This document shows, piece by piece, positions 50,161 to 57,207 of a DNA stretch of 64,000 nt. This stretch comes from WHSW01 sp963749365 (GTDB taxonomy: Bacteria > Actinomycetota > Thermoleophilia > Solirubrobacterales > 70-9). The first letter of the stretch is position 1; each line of letters begins with the position of its first letter. The notes below the pieces were generated by a model. It had not been told where the DNA came from. It did not search any database and saw nothing but the letters and a program-made list of their open reading frames with translations. Both the position numbers and the translations under genes were made by a program. Where the stretch lies: contig CAVVME010000006.1 in the NCBI GenBank assembly GCA_963749365.1, positions 1 to 64,000 on the forward strand. The letters are read 5' to 3'.

Positions 50161-50532
50161 CTGCCTATCACGGTCGAAGATCAGGTGAACAACCTTGTGA
50201 TCGCGGAAGGTCCAAACCGAATACATCGTGTCTTCAACGGTGGCGCCGCTCTCGCGGCCGACGGCAGCTTGGCGGCCCCTGACGAACACTCTTGTCGCGC
50301 TGGCTCTGCGGTATTCGTCGCCGATCAGCCGGTAACCGCGCCAGTCCCGGAGAAACTCACGCATGAACGCTTCAACTTCGGCGGGTCCGTTCGCCACGAT
50401 TCGCTCACGCGCATCCGGCATGAAGCTCTCGAAGACGATCTCGGGATCGAATCGATCCACTCCCGCCTTCATGTTTCCGCGCTGCCATTCGGCGTAGGTC
50501 TCACGCACTATCCCGACGTTCTCCTGCGACAT
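50128..50532 (-). CDS. SnoaL array gene 8 (last)
   Basis: A 134-residue NTF2/SnoaL-like protein, MSQENVGIVRETYAEWQRG to RALEAAGLSE. As the promoter-distal gene of the array it is the only one ending in TAA rather than TAG. FESFMPDARER is unusual in the first strand region, and the C-terminal strands read YSVWTFRDHKVVHLIFDRDR, the commonest version in the family. It shares the reading frame of the seven genes before it, from which it is separated by TAG-GCG. Confidence 0.8.
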   Translation of the reverse strand: MSQENVGIVRETYAEWQRGNMKAGVDRFDPEIVFESFMPDARERIVANGPAEVEAFMREFLRDWRGYRLIGDEYRRASATRVFVRGRQAAVGRESGATVEDTMYSVWTFRDHKVVHLIFDRDRQRALEAAGLSE

Positions 50533-50535
50533 CGC

Positions 50536-50937
50536 CTACTCCGACAGCCCGACGGCTTGCAGTGCCTGGGCGCGGTCGAGGTAGTAGTCGGCTTCGACGA
50601 TCAGGCCGTCTCGCAGGCGGTGCACGACGGCGAAGGACTGCGTGTAGGGCGCGTCGCGGGCGGCACCCCCGACCATCCGCGTGCAGGCGACGTAGCGGCC
50701 ATCCCCGACCTCGATCAGGTCATCGAGGTGAACCTCGATCGGTCCCACGAGATCGATCAGGCTCTGCATCCGTGCGAGCGCGGCGGCGCGGCCTCTGAAG
50801 ACTCCGGCGTTAGGCCAGCCCGGTCCCTCGCGATAGACGGCGTCCTCGGCCCAGAACCGATCCGTCACCGCCGCCGGACCCGACTCGTTCCAGACCTCAT
50901 AGGCCCAACGGATGGTGTCGGCGTTCGACTGCGACAT
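50536..50937 (-). CDS. SnoaL array gene 7
   Basis: A 133-residue member whose N-terminus has diverged to MSQSNADTIRWAYEVWNESG. The body has GVFRGRAAALARM and DDLIEVGDGRYVACTRM, which follow the standard pattern for a ligand-cavity NTF2-like protein, and it ends QALQAVGLSE. Three bases separate it from neighbours on each side. Catalytic assignment is not possible; no ketosteroid-isomerase Asp/Tyr set stands out. Confidence 0.8.
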   Translation of the reverse strand: MSQSNADTIRWAYEVWNESGPAAVTDRFWAEDAVYREGPGWPNAGVFRGRAAALARMQSLIDLVGPIEVHLDDLIEVGDGRYVACTRMVGGAARDAPYTQSFAVVHRLRDGLIVEADYYLDRAQALQAVGLSE

Positions 50938-50940
50938 CGC

Positions 50941-51348
50941 CTACTCCCGAAGCCCGGCGACTTTGAGGGCGTCAGGAAATTCGGGGCCAGCACCGAGCTG
51001 CTCGAGGCGGATGAGTTTTCCATCGCGGAACTTCCACGAGATGAGGAGCGGGTTGCTGATCCGGGCGTCGCTGCCCGGCATCGTCCGAGAAACACGCCCC
51101 ACGGTGATGATCTCGTCGCCTCGGTCATCAAAACGGTCGATCTCCTGAAGCGCACCAGACAGGATCTCCCACTGCTTTCGCATTACGGCGACGATTTCGT
51201 CGTGCCCGCGCCTCGTGCCCGGCTCAACGGCCGCGGGGGCATTGACGTACTCGCCCTCAGGATGAATCAGGGCGAGGATGGCTTCGGCGTCCTGCCGGTT
51301 CCAAGCATCCACCAGGCGACGAATGATCTCCATGTTCTCCTGCGACAT
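50941..51348 (-). CDS. SnoaL array gene 6
   Basis: A 135-residue member, MSQENMEIIRRLVDAWNRQD. It is the sister of gene 5: both carry VEPGTRRG followed by HDE or RDE, a QWEIL helix, DRGDEIIT or DRGEEVIT, and MPGSDARI. The C-terminus deviates to ALKVAGLRE. The pair documents a recent tandem duplication inside the array. Confidence 0.8.
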   Translation of the reverse strand: MSQENMEIIRRLVDAWNRQDAEAILALIHPEGEYVNAPAAVEPGTRRGHDEIVAVMRKQWEILSGALQEIDRFDDRGDEIITVGRVSRTMPGSDARISNPLLISWKFRDGKLIRLEQLGAGPEFPDALKVAGLRE

Positions 51349-51351
51349 CGC

Positions 51352-51762
51352 CTACTCGGACAGCTCGACGGCTTCGAGGGCCTTTTGGACTTCGGTTCCG
51401 CCAAAGCCGAGCACTTCAACGCGGGTCATCTTGTCGTCGTGGAATTGGTACGAGCTGAGGACGGGCTCCTCGATCCGAGCATCGCTCCCCGGCATGCGAC
51501 GCGAAAGGCGACCCAGGGTGATGACCTCCTCGCCCCGGTCGAAGACCTTGTCGACCTCGACTCGGCCATGAGCCAGGATCTCCCACTGCGCCCGCACGGC
51601 GGCAGTGACCTCGTCCCGGCCACGCCTAGTGCCCGGTTCGACCGCGGTCGGAGAATTGACGAACGCCATCTCGTCACCGCCGAGATCGAGCATGGCGTCG
51701 AGGTCGCGGCGGTTCCAGGCGTCGATCAGGCGGCGGACCAGCTCTACGTTCTCCTGCGACAT
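51352..51762 (-). CDS. SnoaL array gene 5
   Basis: A 136-residue member, MSQENVELVRRLIDAWNRRD, closest to gene 6 through AVEPGTRRGRDE, DRGEEVITLGRLSRRMPGSDARI and a matching spacing of strands. The C-terminus is KALEAVELSE. Substitutions against gene 6 are spread along the length, so the duplication is not very recent or both copies are diverging quickly. Confidence 0.8.
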   Translation of the reverse strand: MSQENVELVRRLIDAWNRRDLDAMLDLGGDEMAFVNSPTAVEPGTRRGRDEVTAAVRAQWEILAHGRVEVDKVFDRGEEVITLGRLSRRMPGSDARIEEPVLSSYQFHDDKMTRVEVLGFGGTEVQKALEAVELSE

Positions 51763-51765
51763 CGC

Positions 51766-52167
51766 CTACTCCGACAGCCCGGCGGCTTCGCGGGCTTCCT
51801 CCGCATGGAGATACCACTGGTAACGGCGGATCTGGCCGCCGGCCAGCGTCACCACGGAGCCGAAGGTCTGGGGTCCAAAAGCCGCTTCGCTCGTACGACC
51901 CACGCCAGAGAAGGTGCCAGCAACGAGCACGCGGTCATCAACGTCGACCATTTCGCTGATGTCGAAGCGCAGCTCAGTGAAGGAATCCCGAAGTGCCGTG
52001 AGCGCGGTCCGCACCCCGCTCAGGCCACGCCGTGTACCCGACTCCATCGCGTAATCAGGGTTCACCCACTCCCCGTCAGGCCGCACGTATCGAAGGGCCC
52101 CCTCGATGTCGCCTCGGGCAACCGCCTCGAACAGCTTCTGCACGACCTCGAGGTTCTCCTGCGACAT
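51766..52167 (-). CDS. SnoaL array gene 4
   Basis: A 133-residue member, MSQENLEVVQKLFEAVARGD. SGTRRGLSGVRTALTALRD and FDISEMVDVDDRVLVAGTFSG are its central features; the ending EAREAAGLSE keeps the family signature. GTRRG is shared with genes 5 and 6, suggesting a common older ancestor of the three. Confidence 0.8.
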   Translation of the reverse strand: MSQENLEVVQKLFEAVARGDIEGALRYVRPDGEWVNPDYAMESGTRRGLSGVRTALTALRDSFTELRFDISEMVDVDDRVLVAGTFSGVGRTSEAAFGPQTFGSVVTLAGGQIRRYQWYLHAEEAREAAGLSE

Positions 52168-52170
52168 CGC

Positions 52171-52572
52171 CTACTCCGAGAGCGCTGCGGCTTCGAGGGC
52201 TTCTTCTCGAGAACGGTAACCCGAGCGCTGCTCGGTGATCAGCCCCTCGCATACGCGGTAAAGGTCCACCTGGAAGAGGGTCACGCTCGCTCCGCTCGCT
52301 CCGCCTCGGCCGTGGAATCGCACCTCCGCGAGGACCCACTCATCGAGGTCAACCAGCTCCATGACCTCCATCTGGAAGCCATCGAAGATCTCCATCCACT
52401 GCTCGGCGTCCCGCACCAATTCATCGAGACCGTGGGTATAGGTTGGCATTCCCGGCGCCGTCAGCCGGTCACTCGTCTGCGCCGCGGGATGAAAGAAGCC
52501 CTGCCAGTCCTCAAGGCTCCGGTTTCGGGCTTCGATCGCCTTACGGACGATCTTCACGTTCTCCTGCGACAT
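52171..52572 (-). CDS. SnoaL array gene 3
   Basis: A 133-residue member, MSQENVKIVRKAIEARNRS. The middle is distinct (DRLTAPGMPTYTHGLDELVRDAEQWM), and FQMEVMELVDLDEWVLAEVRFHGRG resembles the strands of the isolated SnoaL at 56598. It ends EEALEAAALSE. The spacing to both neighbours is TAG-GCG-ATG. Confidence 0.8.
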   Translation of the reverse strand: MSQENVKIVRKAIEARNRSLEDWQGFFHPAAQTSDRLTAPGMPTYTHGLDELVRDAEQWMEIFDGFQMEVMELVDLDEWVLAEVRFHGRGGASGASVTLFQVDLYRVCEGLITEQRSGYRSREEALEAAALSE

Positions 52573-52575
52573 CGC

Positions 52576-52989
52576 CTACTCCGACAGCCCGGCGGCTTCG
52601 AGGGCCTCCTGTCGCTCGGTGAACGACTGCATCCGCACGAGCTTCCCCTCCCGGTACTGCGCCAGCCAGGCCGCATGCGGGAAGTCGAGCGGCACGTCGC
52701 CTCCCCGGCCCCGAGCATGCCAAAAGCCCAGGGCCAGAACCCGGTCGTCACCCAGGTCCAGGAACTCCTCCGGTCGCGGCTCGAACTCCTCCCAATCCCG
52801 CTTCATGTCCTCGATCCACCGCCGCACCCCCTCATGGCCGTGGTAGCTCCGTCCCTCGAGGATGGCCGTGACCGGAATCCACTCGACCTCCGGGTCGAGA
52901 AACGCATAAAGGTCGTCGGCCCCTTCCGTAAAGGCCCGGTTGAATGCCTCGAAAATCCGGCGGGCACTCTCCACGTTCTCCTGCGACAT
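52576..52989 (-). CDS. SnoaL array gene 2
   Basis: A 137-residue member, MSQENVESARRIFEAFNRA, with DLYAFLDPEVEWIPVTAILEG, YHGHEGVRRWIEDM and LDLGDDRVLALGFWHARGRG, the most typical NTF2-like wording of the array (relatives in the Thermoleophilia are numerous). It ends EALEAAGLSE. It has no signal peptide, so the product is cytosolic. Confidence 0.82.
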   Translation of the reverse strand: MSQENVESARRIFEAFNRAFTEGADDLYAFLDPEVEWIPVTAILEGRSYHGHEGVRRWIEDMKRDWEEFEPRPEEFLDLGDDRVLALGFWHARGRGGDVPLDFPHAAWLAQYREGKLVRMQSFTERQEALEAAGLSE

Positions 52990-52992
52990 CGC

Positions 52993-53388
52993 CTACTCCG
53001 ACAGCCCGGCGGCTTCGAGGGCCTCTTCCCGCTCTTGATAGAGGGTGACCCGTGCACAGGCGCCGTCGCGGATCGTCCAGACCCAGACGCCGCGAGCCTG
53101 GACCTCGATTCCATCGCGACCCCGTGCCACGTTCGTAAACGGCATCACCACGTGCTCCCCTCCGTCGATCAGCTCGTCAGCGGCGATCGTGAAGGACTCC
53201 CAGCTGTCGGTGAACGTGGCCCGCAGGTCTCGGAACTCGTCGAGGTTGAACACGCCCCGGTCTATGCCCACCGCGCGCGTCTGGTCGTACTCGAAATCCG
53301 GAGCCGCATCCTTGAGCGCGGCGTCGACATCCCCGCGGTTGAAGGCAGCGATTGAGGCGCGGACGATCTGCACGTTCTCCTGCGACAT
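52993..53388 (-). CDS. SnoaL array gene 1 (promoter-proximal)
   Basis: A 131-residue member, MSQENVQIVRASIAAFNRGD. It resembles the protein at 47-442 more than its array neighbours (KDAAPDFEYDQTRAVGIDRGVF against the same stretch there), and both genes have the same 14-base upstream block. It is the first gene of the array, so its upstream region is the probable promoter for all eight. It ends EEALEAAGLSE. Confidence 0.82.
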   Translation of the reverse strand: MSQENVQIVRASIAAFNRGDVDAALKDAAPDFEYDQTRAVGIDRGVFNLDEFRDLRATFTDSWESFTIAADELIDGGEHVVMPFTNVARGRDGIEVQARGVWVWTIRDGACARVTLYQEREEALEAAGLSE

Positions 53389-53394
53389 CGCCCG

Positions 53395-53408
53395 CGCAGT
53401 ATCGCGCG
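53395..53408 (-). promoter_or_regulatory. putative promoter core of SnoaL array
   Basis: On the minus strand this is CGCGCGATACTGCG, identical to bases 29-42 upstream of the SnoaL gene at the left edge. GATACT lies 11 bases upstream of the ATG, so a transcript from here would have almost no leader. Conservation at two distant loci argues for function; the -10 reading is inferred. Confidence 0.45.
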
Positions 53409-53489
53409 ACGGGGGGAAGGTCGCGGACGCCTGAGCACGATTTCTGGCGACCGCCGAGTGGCAAGCTGCGAAAAAAACGAGAGGGAATC

Positions 53490-53669
53490 TTGGAAGAACA
53501 AGCCAAGCCCGAGATCGCGACCCGCGACGAAGTGCTCGAGATGCTGACCGAGAAGGCCCGTCAGGGCTTTACCGGTGCGATGATCGCGCTCGAGCGGGCG
53601 CTGCGAGCGGCCGAGCGTAAGGAACGCGAAGAGCTCGATAGCGAGCTAACTCGCATCCTCACCAAGTGA
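53490..53669 (+). CDS. 59-aa helical protein
   Basis: A 59-residue charged helical protein: TRDEVLEMLTEKARQGFTGAM then ALERALRAAERKEREELDSE. It has a TTG start with GAGGG six bases upstream. A second, 5'-truncated copy of its last 18 or so codons lies at 58589-58639. The stop overlaps a GTG start (GTGA) of a second short frame, so the two look like a small gene pair. I do not recognise the family. Confidence 0.55.
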   Translation: MEEQAKPEIATRDEVLEMLTEKARQGFTGAMIALERALRAAERKEREELDSELTRILTK

Positions 53670-53824
53670 AGCCGGTCGAGTTCATCCGCGAATACTTCGG
53701 TCAACCCACTGAGCCCGCGCTCGTCGGGACGAAGCTAGGCGCGGAGGCTCGCCGGCACCGGGGACCAGCGGGCGCGGGGTCCCGCCTTCGTTCCGCCCGC
53801 GCCGCCCCCGGGAACGAGAACTGA
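53666..53824 (+). pseudogene. truncated second gene of the pair (MKPVEFIREYFG)
   Basis: GTG at 53666 overlaps the previous stop and opens a 52-codon frame that begins KPVEFIREYFG, then becomes low-complexity GC-rich sequence. At 58637 the same twelve codons follow the second copy of the upstream gene and again diverge abruptly. The shared start and unrelated continuations suggest that both are 5' remnants of a longer gene, or hot spots where foreign sequence was joined. Confidence 0.45.
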
Positions 53825-54154
53825 GGGCGTCCCCAGGCCTACTCCGACAGCCCGGCGGCTTCGCGACCCGGGAGCGGGCGCGAGAGTGGGTAGTTGGCGC
53901 GTTGCGGGTCTTGGGTAGGACGCGGCGCTAAGGGCATGCAGCCCGCCCAAGCTGGGGTGATCCACGAACGGCCTGGCAGGGACCCGACGCTGTTTCGCTT
54001 TTCGTCCAAAGCGGTATTAGCGGCGAGTCAGAAATACGCCGACGCCAGACTCGGAAGCTGAGGAGTACGCTTTGCACAGCTGCCTTAGGGCTCTTTCGTC
54101 CCTTCTCCCCTTCTGAGCGGTGCTCTACGAGAGAGGACGAGGAAGAGGTCGGCC
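53825..54154. other. gap with SnoaL C-terminal remnant
   Basis: The only recognisable item is at 53840-53864 on the minus strand: the codons for EAAGLSE and a TAG stop, i.e. the end of a deleted SnoaL gene. The rest, including a slightly AT-richer stretch before the HD-GYP gene at 54000-54110, shows no convincing gene. It may hold the promoter of the HD-GYP gene. Confidence 0.55.
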
Positions 54155-54808
54155 ATGGCCGACTCCGCCGCCGCCGAATCCTCTGTCTCTGCGGAGGCCA
54201 GCGGTCAGGTGATCTTGGTCCTGCGCAACCTGCTCGCGGAGCGTTACCCCGATCTTGGCCGGCACGTCAACACCGTCGCTCGCCTGTGCGAACGCGTCGC
54301 GCGCGAGGTCGGGCTTCGCGACGAGGAGCACGAAGCGCTCGCCCAAGCGGCGTTCGTTCACGACATCGGCAAGCTTTCGCTTCCCGAATCGATCCTGGCC
54401 AAGCCGGACTCGCTAAACGAAGACGAATGGAGGCTGACGCGCCAACACCCGCTTGTCGGTGCGCAAGTCCTCCTGGCAGCCGGACTGCGTGGGAGGGTCA
54501 TTGACTTCGTTCACTCGAGTCACGAACGCATCGACGGCACCGGTTATCCCGATGGCCTCGCGGGCGAGGAGATTCCGCTCGGCGCCCGGATCATTGCCGT
54601 CTGCGACGCCTACGACGCGATGATTTCGCCTCGCCCGCACAGACCGACGCCGATGACCAGCGAGGCCGCGTTGCTGGAGCTGATGCGCGCATCGGGCACC
54701 CGGTTCGACATCGCCGTGGTCGATGCCCTGTGTCGGCTGCTCCTAGACCCGAGCCCGCCCGACCTAGGGCTAACGCGAGAGGCTCAGGTCGCGGTTGCGA
54801 AGGGCTAG
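54155..54808 (+). CDS. HD-GYP-type phosphohydrolase domain protein
   Basis: A 217-residue stand-alone HD-GYP-like domain. Seen are GRHVNTVARLCERVA (about residues 35-49), the AAFVHDIGKLSLPESIL HD pair (about 67-83), RQHPLVGAQVL, SSHERIDGTGYPDGLAGEEIPLGARI (the GYP signature, about 125-150) and CDAYDAM. Such proteins hydrolyse cyclic di-GMP or related nucleotides. No receiver or sensor domain is attached. It stands alone between SnoaL remnants. Confidence 0.85.
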   Translation: MADSAAAESSVSAEASGQVILVLRNLLAERYPDLGRHVNTVARLCERVAREVGLRDEEHEALAQAAFVHDIGKLSLPESILAKPDSLNEDEWRLTRQHPLVGAQVLLAAGLRGRVIDFVHSSHERIDGTGYPDGLAGEEIPLGARIIAVCDAYDAMISPRPHRPTPMTSEAALLELMRASGTRFDIAVVDALCRLLLDPSPPDLGLTREAQVAVAKG

Positions 54809-54893
54809 GAGGACTTGGGGGCACCTGCGTATCTCAGCCCGAGTTCGCGGGGCTCAAGGCGGCTTGGGAGGACAACTGGCATTTGGTAGGTAC

Positions 54894-54998
54894 GAAGGCG
54901 ACCGAGATGGCCACCAAGTCACGGGACCGGTCCGGCTCGCGACGTTCGATTGCTGATGCCTGGCCTATTCCGACAGCCCGGCGGCTTCGAGGGCTTGA
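54894..54998. repeat. segmental duplication with 50058-50160
   Basis: Second copy of the block found downstream of the SnoaL array; the order of matching words is the same and runs into the truncated SnoaL gene that starts here on the minus strand. Upstream of the clear match, GAGTTCGCGGG also occurs in both copies (50011 and 54841). Confidence 0.7.
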
Positions 54999-55159
54999 CG
55001 TCGCTCAAGAAACTCGTCCACCCGCGCGACCTTGCCACCGCGCAGTGTGTAGACCTCAAAGAAGCGGGCCTCGATCTCCACGCCGCTTCCCTGACCGCGT
55101 CCTCGGTGGTGGACCGTAAACGAAAACACGGTCCCCGGCGTCCAGAAACTCCTCGGCAC
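54965..55159 (-). pseudogene. truncated SnoaL-like gene (C-terminal half)
   Basis: The 64 codons match the second half of the SnoaL family: GVEIEARFFEVYTLRGGKVARVDEFLERRQALEAAGLSE, ending in TAG. The first half, including MSQENVE, is missing and no sequence upstream of 55159 restores it. A GTG could start translation here, but half an NTF2 domain would not fold as usual. A broken copy is the best call. Confidence 0.75.
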
Positions 55160-55478
55160 CTCTCGACGTTCGTGCGTATAGAGCTCCTCCCGACGGTCGG
55201 CTCCTCAACGACCGCGCCATCGGCGGGACGGAATCGTCGGAGGAAGCACCAGGACCGCTCGCTTGCCTACTCCTCCGATGCCCGAATTCGAGCGGTAGGG
55301 CGGGTTCGGCGGTACCGGGTCGTAGCGCGCATCCGACTGAACGCCAGCTAGGTGCTCAGCGCACTTGACTCTCTGGGCGTCGGGGGTACGGTCGAGGAGA
55401 TCTCGGCACCACGCCGAGCGAGCGCTGCGGATCCCCGCGACCGACTGTCCGGGGCGACCGAAGCGAAAGGAGGGTCCG
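55160..55478. other. intergenic region, possible promoter only
   Basis: I see no gene. TTGACT at 55365-55370 and TACGGT at 55387-55392, 16 bp apart, could be the -35 and -10 of the secreted propeller gene that starts at 55479. Confidence 0.35.
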
Positions 55479-56471
55479 ATGAGGTCCCAACGCATACTGC
55501 CGTTATTGGTAGTGGCCGCGGTCGGGATGATGACGCCGGCCCTAGCCAGCGCGAATCCATCCCCGGCGCCCGCTACCACGCAGCTGGTGACCGGCCTGGA
55601 GGGTGGCTCGGGTAGCACCGTCGGCCCCGATGGCGCGCTGTACGTCACGGAAAGCGCCGTTGGCAGAATCTCACGTGTCGATCCCAGTACCGGCGAGATC
55701 ACGACGTTTGCCAGCGGTCTGCCGGAGTCGATCATCGACGTCGGCGGCACGACCGACGTCGCGTTCATCGGCCAGACCGCGTACGCATTGGTCACCGTTG
55801 TCGGTCCCGACGTCGGCGGCAGCGACGTTGTCGGCATTTACCGAATCGACGGCCCCGACAGCTTCACCGTCGTCGCGGACATCGGCGCGTTCGCCTTGAG
55901 CAATCCGCCGGGATTTCCGATCGACATCCCGACCGGACTCCAGTACGCGCTTCAGACCTACCGCGGCGGGTTCTTGGTCACGGATGGGCACCACAACCGG
56001 GTGTACCGGGTCACGCGCGACGGCGACGTTACCGAGAGGATCGCGTTCGGCAACATCGTCCCGACCGGGCTGGAGACAAAGGGCAACACGGTCTACATGG
56101 CCGAGGCCGGACCGGTCCCGCACGATCCCGCAGACGGCAAGGTGGTGTCGTTCAGGCGAAAGTCATCGAGCGTCACGGAGGTGGCCTCCGGTGCCCCCCT
56201 CCTCGTCGACGTGGAGTTTGGCCGCTGTCGCGATCTGTTCGCCCTCTCACAGGGCGTCTTCGGTGGCGGCCCTCCGGGTGCTCCGGCGGCGCCGAACACC
56301 GGCAGCCTCGTGAAGGTGCAACGGAACGGCGCCTTCAGCACCGTCGTCGACGGATTGGACCGGCCGACCTCGGTCGAGTTCATCCACAACACCGCGTACG
56401 TCATCACCCTCACCGGTGAGATCTGGAAGATCGAGAACGTCTCGGGTCGGCCCCACCACGGGTTGCACTAA
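55479..56471 (+). CDS. secreted ScyD/ScyE-like beta-propeller protein
   Basis: A 330-residue exported protein with a signal peptide (QRILPLLVVAAVGMMTPALASA, residues 3-24). The rest is built of NHL/propeller-like repeats: GSTVGPDGALYVTESAVGRISRVDPSTG, DIPTGLQYALQTYRGGFLVTDGHHNRVYRVTRDG and PTGLETKGNTVYMAEAG. The wording is that of ScyD/ScyE family proteins. AAAGGAGGG precedes the ATG. Role in this organism unknown. Confidence 0.8.
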   Translation: MRSQRILPLLVVAAVGMMTPALASANPSPAPATTQLVTGLEGGSGSTVGPDGALYVTESAVGRISRVDPSTGEITTFASGLPESIIDVGGTTDVAFIGQTAYALVTVVGPDVGGSDVVGIYRIDGPDSFTVVADIGAFALSNPPGFPIDIPTGLQYALQTYRGGFLVTDGHHNRVYRVTRDGDVTERIAFGNIVPTGLETKGNTVYMAEAGPVPHDPADGKVVSFRRKSSSVTEVASGAPLLVDVEFGRCRDLFALSQGVFGGGPPGAPAAPNTGSLVKVQRNGAFSTVVDGLDRPTSVEFIHNTAYVITLTGEIWKIENVSGRPHHGLH

Positions 56472-56560
56472 CAGCATCAGCTAGCGAAGCCGCCACCCCG
56501 GACGCCGCGAGCGCGGCGCTCCGGGGACGGCTCCGCCCGCGGCGCAGGGGGCGTCCGACG

Positions 56561-56594
56561 CGCGACGCACGATCTCGACGTTCTCCTGCGACAT
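56561..56594 (-). pseudogene. SnoaL N-terminal remnant
   Basis: Eleven codons on the minus strand, MSQENVEIVRR, start three bases after the TAG of the SnoaL gene at 56598 with the usual TAG-GCG-ATG junction. The frame then runs into unrelated sequence. This is the 5' stub of a former downstream array member. Confidence 0.75.
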
Positions 56595-56597
56595 CGC

Positions 56598-56999
56598 CTA
56601 GTCCGACAGCCCGGCGGCTTCGAGAGCTTCCTCCCGGCTCTCGTACTGCCGGAATCTCACTACCCGACCGCCTTTGACGTCGTATACGCCGAACATCGTG
56701 GTCTCGGTCTCGACACCGCTCGCCTTGCCGCGACCAGTCCAGCGAAAAACCGAAATCACAGAATCGCCTGCGTCGGTGAGTTCCAGGCTCTCGACGACTG
56801 GGTTGACCCATGTTCCGAGCCAGTCGATGAAGAACCGCTCCATCCCGGCATGGCCCTCGTATACACCGGCTTGCGGGGTCGTCGTGGCCGACGTATCCCA
56901 GACCGCGTCCTCGGCGAATACCTCCCGCCACGACTCGCGATCGCCCGCCGCGAACCGGGTGACCATCCCCCGCACGATCTCCACGTTCTCCTGCGACAT
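56598..56999 (-). CDS. isolated SnoaL/NTF2-like protein
   Basis: A complete 133-residue member: MSQENVEIVRGMVTRFAAGD, EDAVWDTSATTTPQAGVYEGH, LTDAGDSVISVFRWTGRGKASGVE and EEALEAAGLSD. The Glu-to-Asp change at the end sets it apart from the array. The remnant start of another SnoaL gene lies three bases downstream, so this locus was once a longer array. Function unknown. Confidence 0.8.
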   Translation of the reverse strand: MSQENVEIVRGMVTRFAAGDRESWREVFAEDAVWDTSATTTPQAGVYEGHAGMERFFIDWLGTWVNPVVESLELTDAGDSVISVFRWTGRGKASGVETETTMFGVYDVKGGRVVRFRQYESREEALEAAGLSD

Positions 57000-57038
57000 C
57001 GCCTGCCCCGAGACCTAGAAGGGCTGTCGCGGAAACGG

Positions 57039-57179
57039 CTACTGCCGCTTTGCGTACGTCCTGAACCCACCGAAGTCGAGTTGGACGCACGGCTCGTCGC
57101 CGCTGACCTCGGCGTCGTGACCCGGCGGAATGTCGAACACGTCGCCTTCGCTGATCTCCAGGGTGGTCCCGTTCTTCAT
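57039..57179 (-). pseudogene. C-terminal fragment of a cupin gene
   Basis: On the minus strand the frame reads MKNGTTLEISEGDVFDIPPG then HDAEVSGDEPCVQLDFGGF, which is the second cupin motif and end of a small cupin protein. The first motif is absent, because the sequence upstream is the end of the formate dehydrogenase gene. Forty-six codons remain. Probably a remnant, although an ATG is available. Confidence 0.6.
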
Positions 57180-57207
57180 GTGGCCTTCGGGGGTCCCCAG
57201 CGACGTC

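Noticed and set aside
50119..53355. A very long plus-strand open frame (over 1,000 codons) across the SnoaL array
   Set aside because: It is the antisense image of eight same-frame genes with strong codon bias; its translation has no family-like wording, whereas the minus strand gives eight consistent domains.
50500..53400. Regularly spaced repeats as a CRISPR array
   Set aside because: Repeat spacing is about 400 bp and the spacers are coding SnoaL genes; no cas genes are present.
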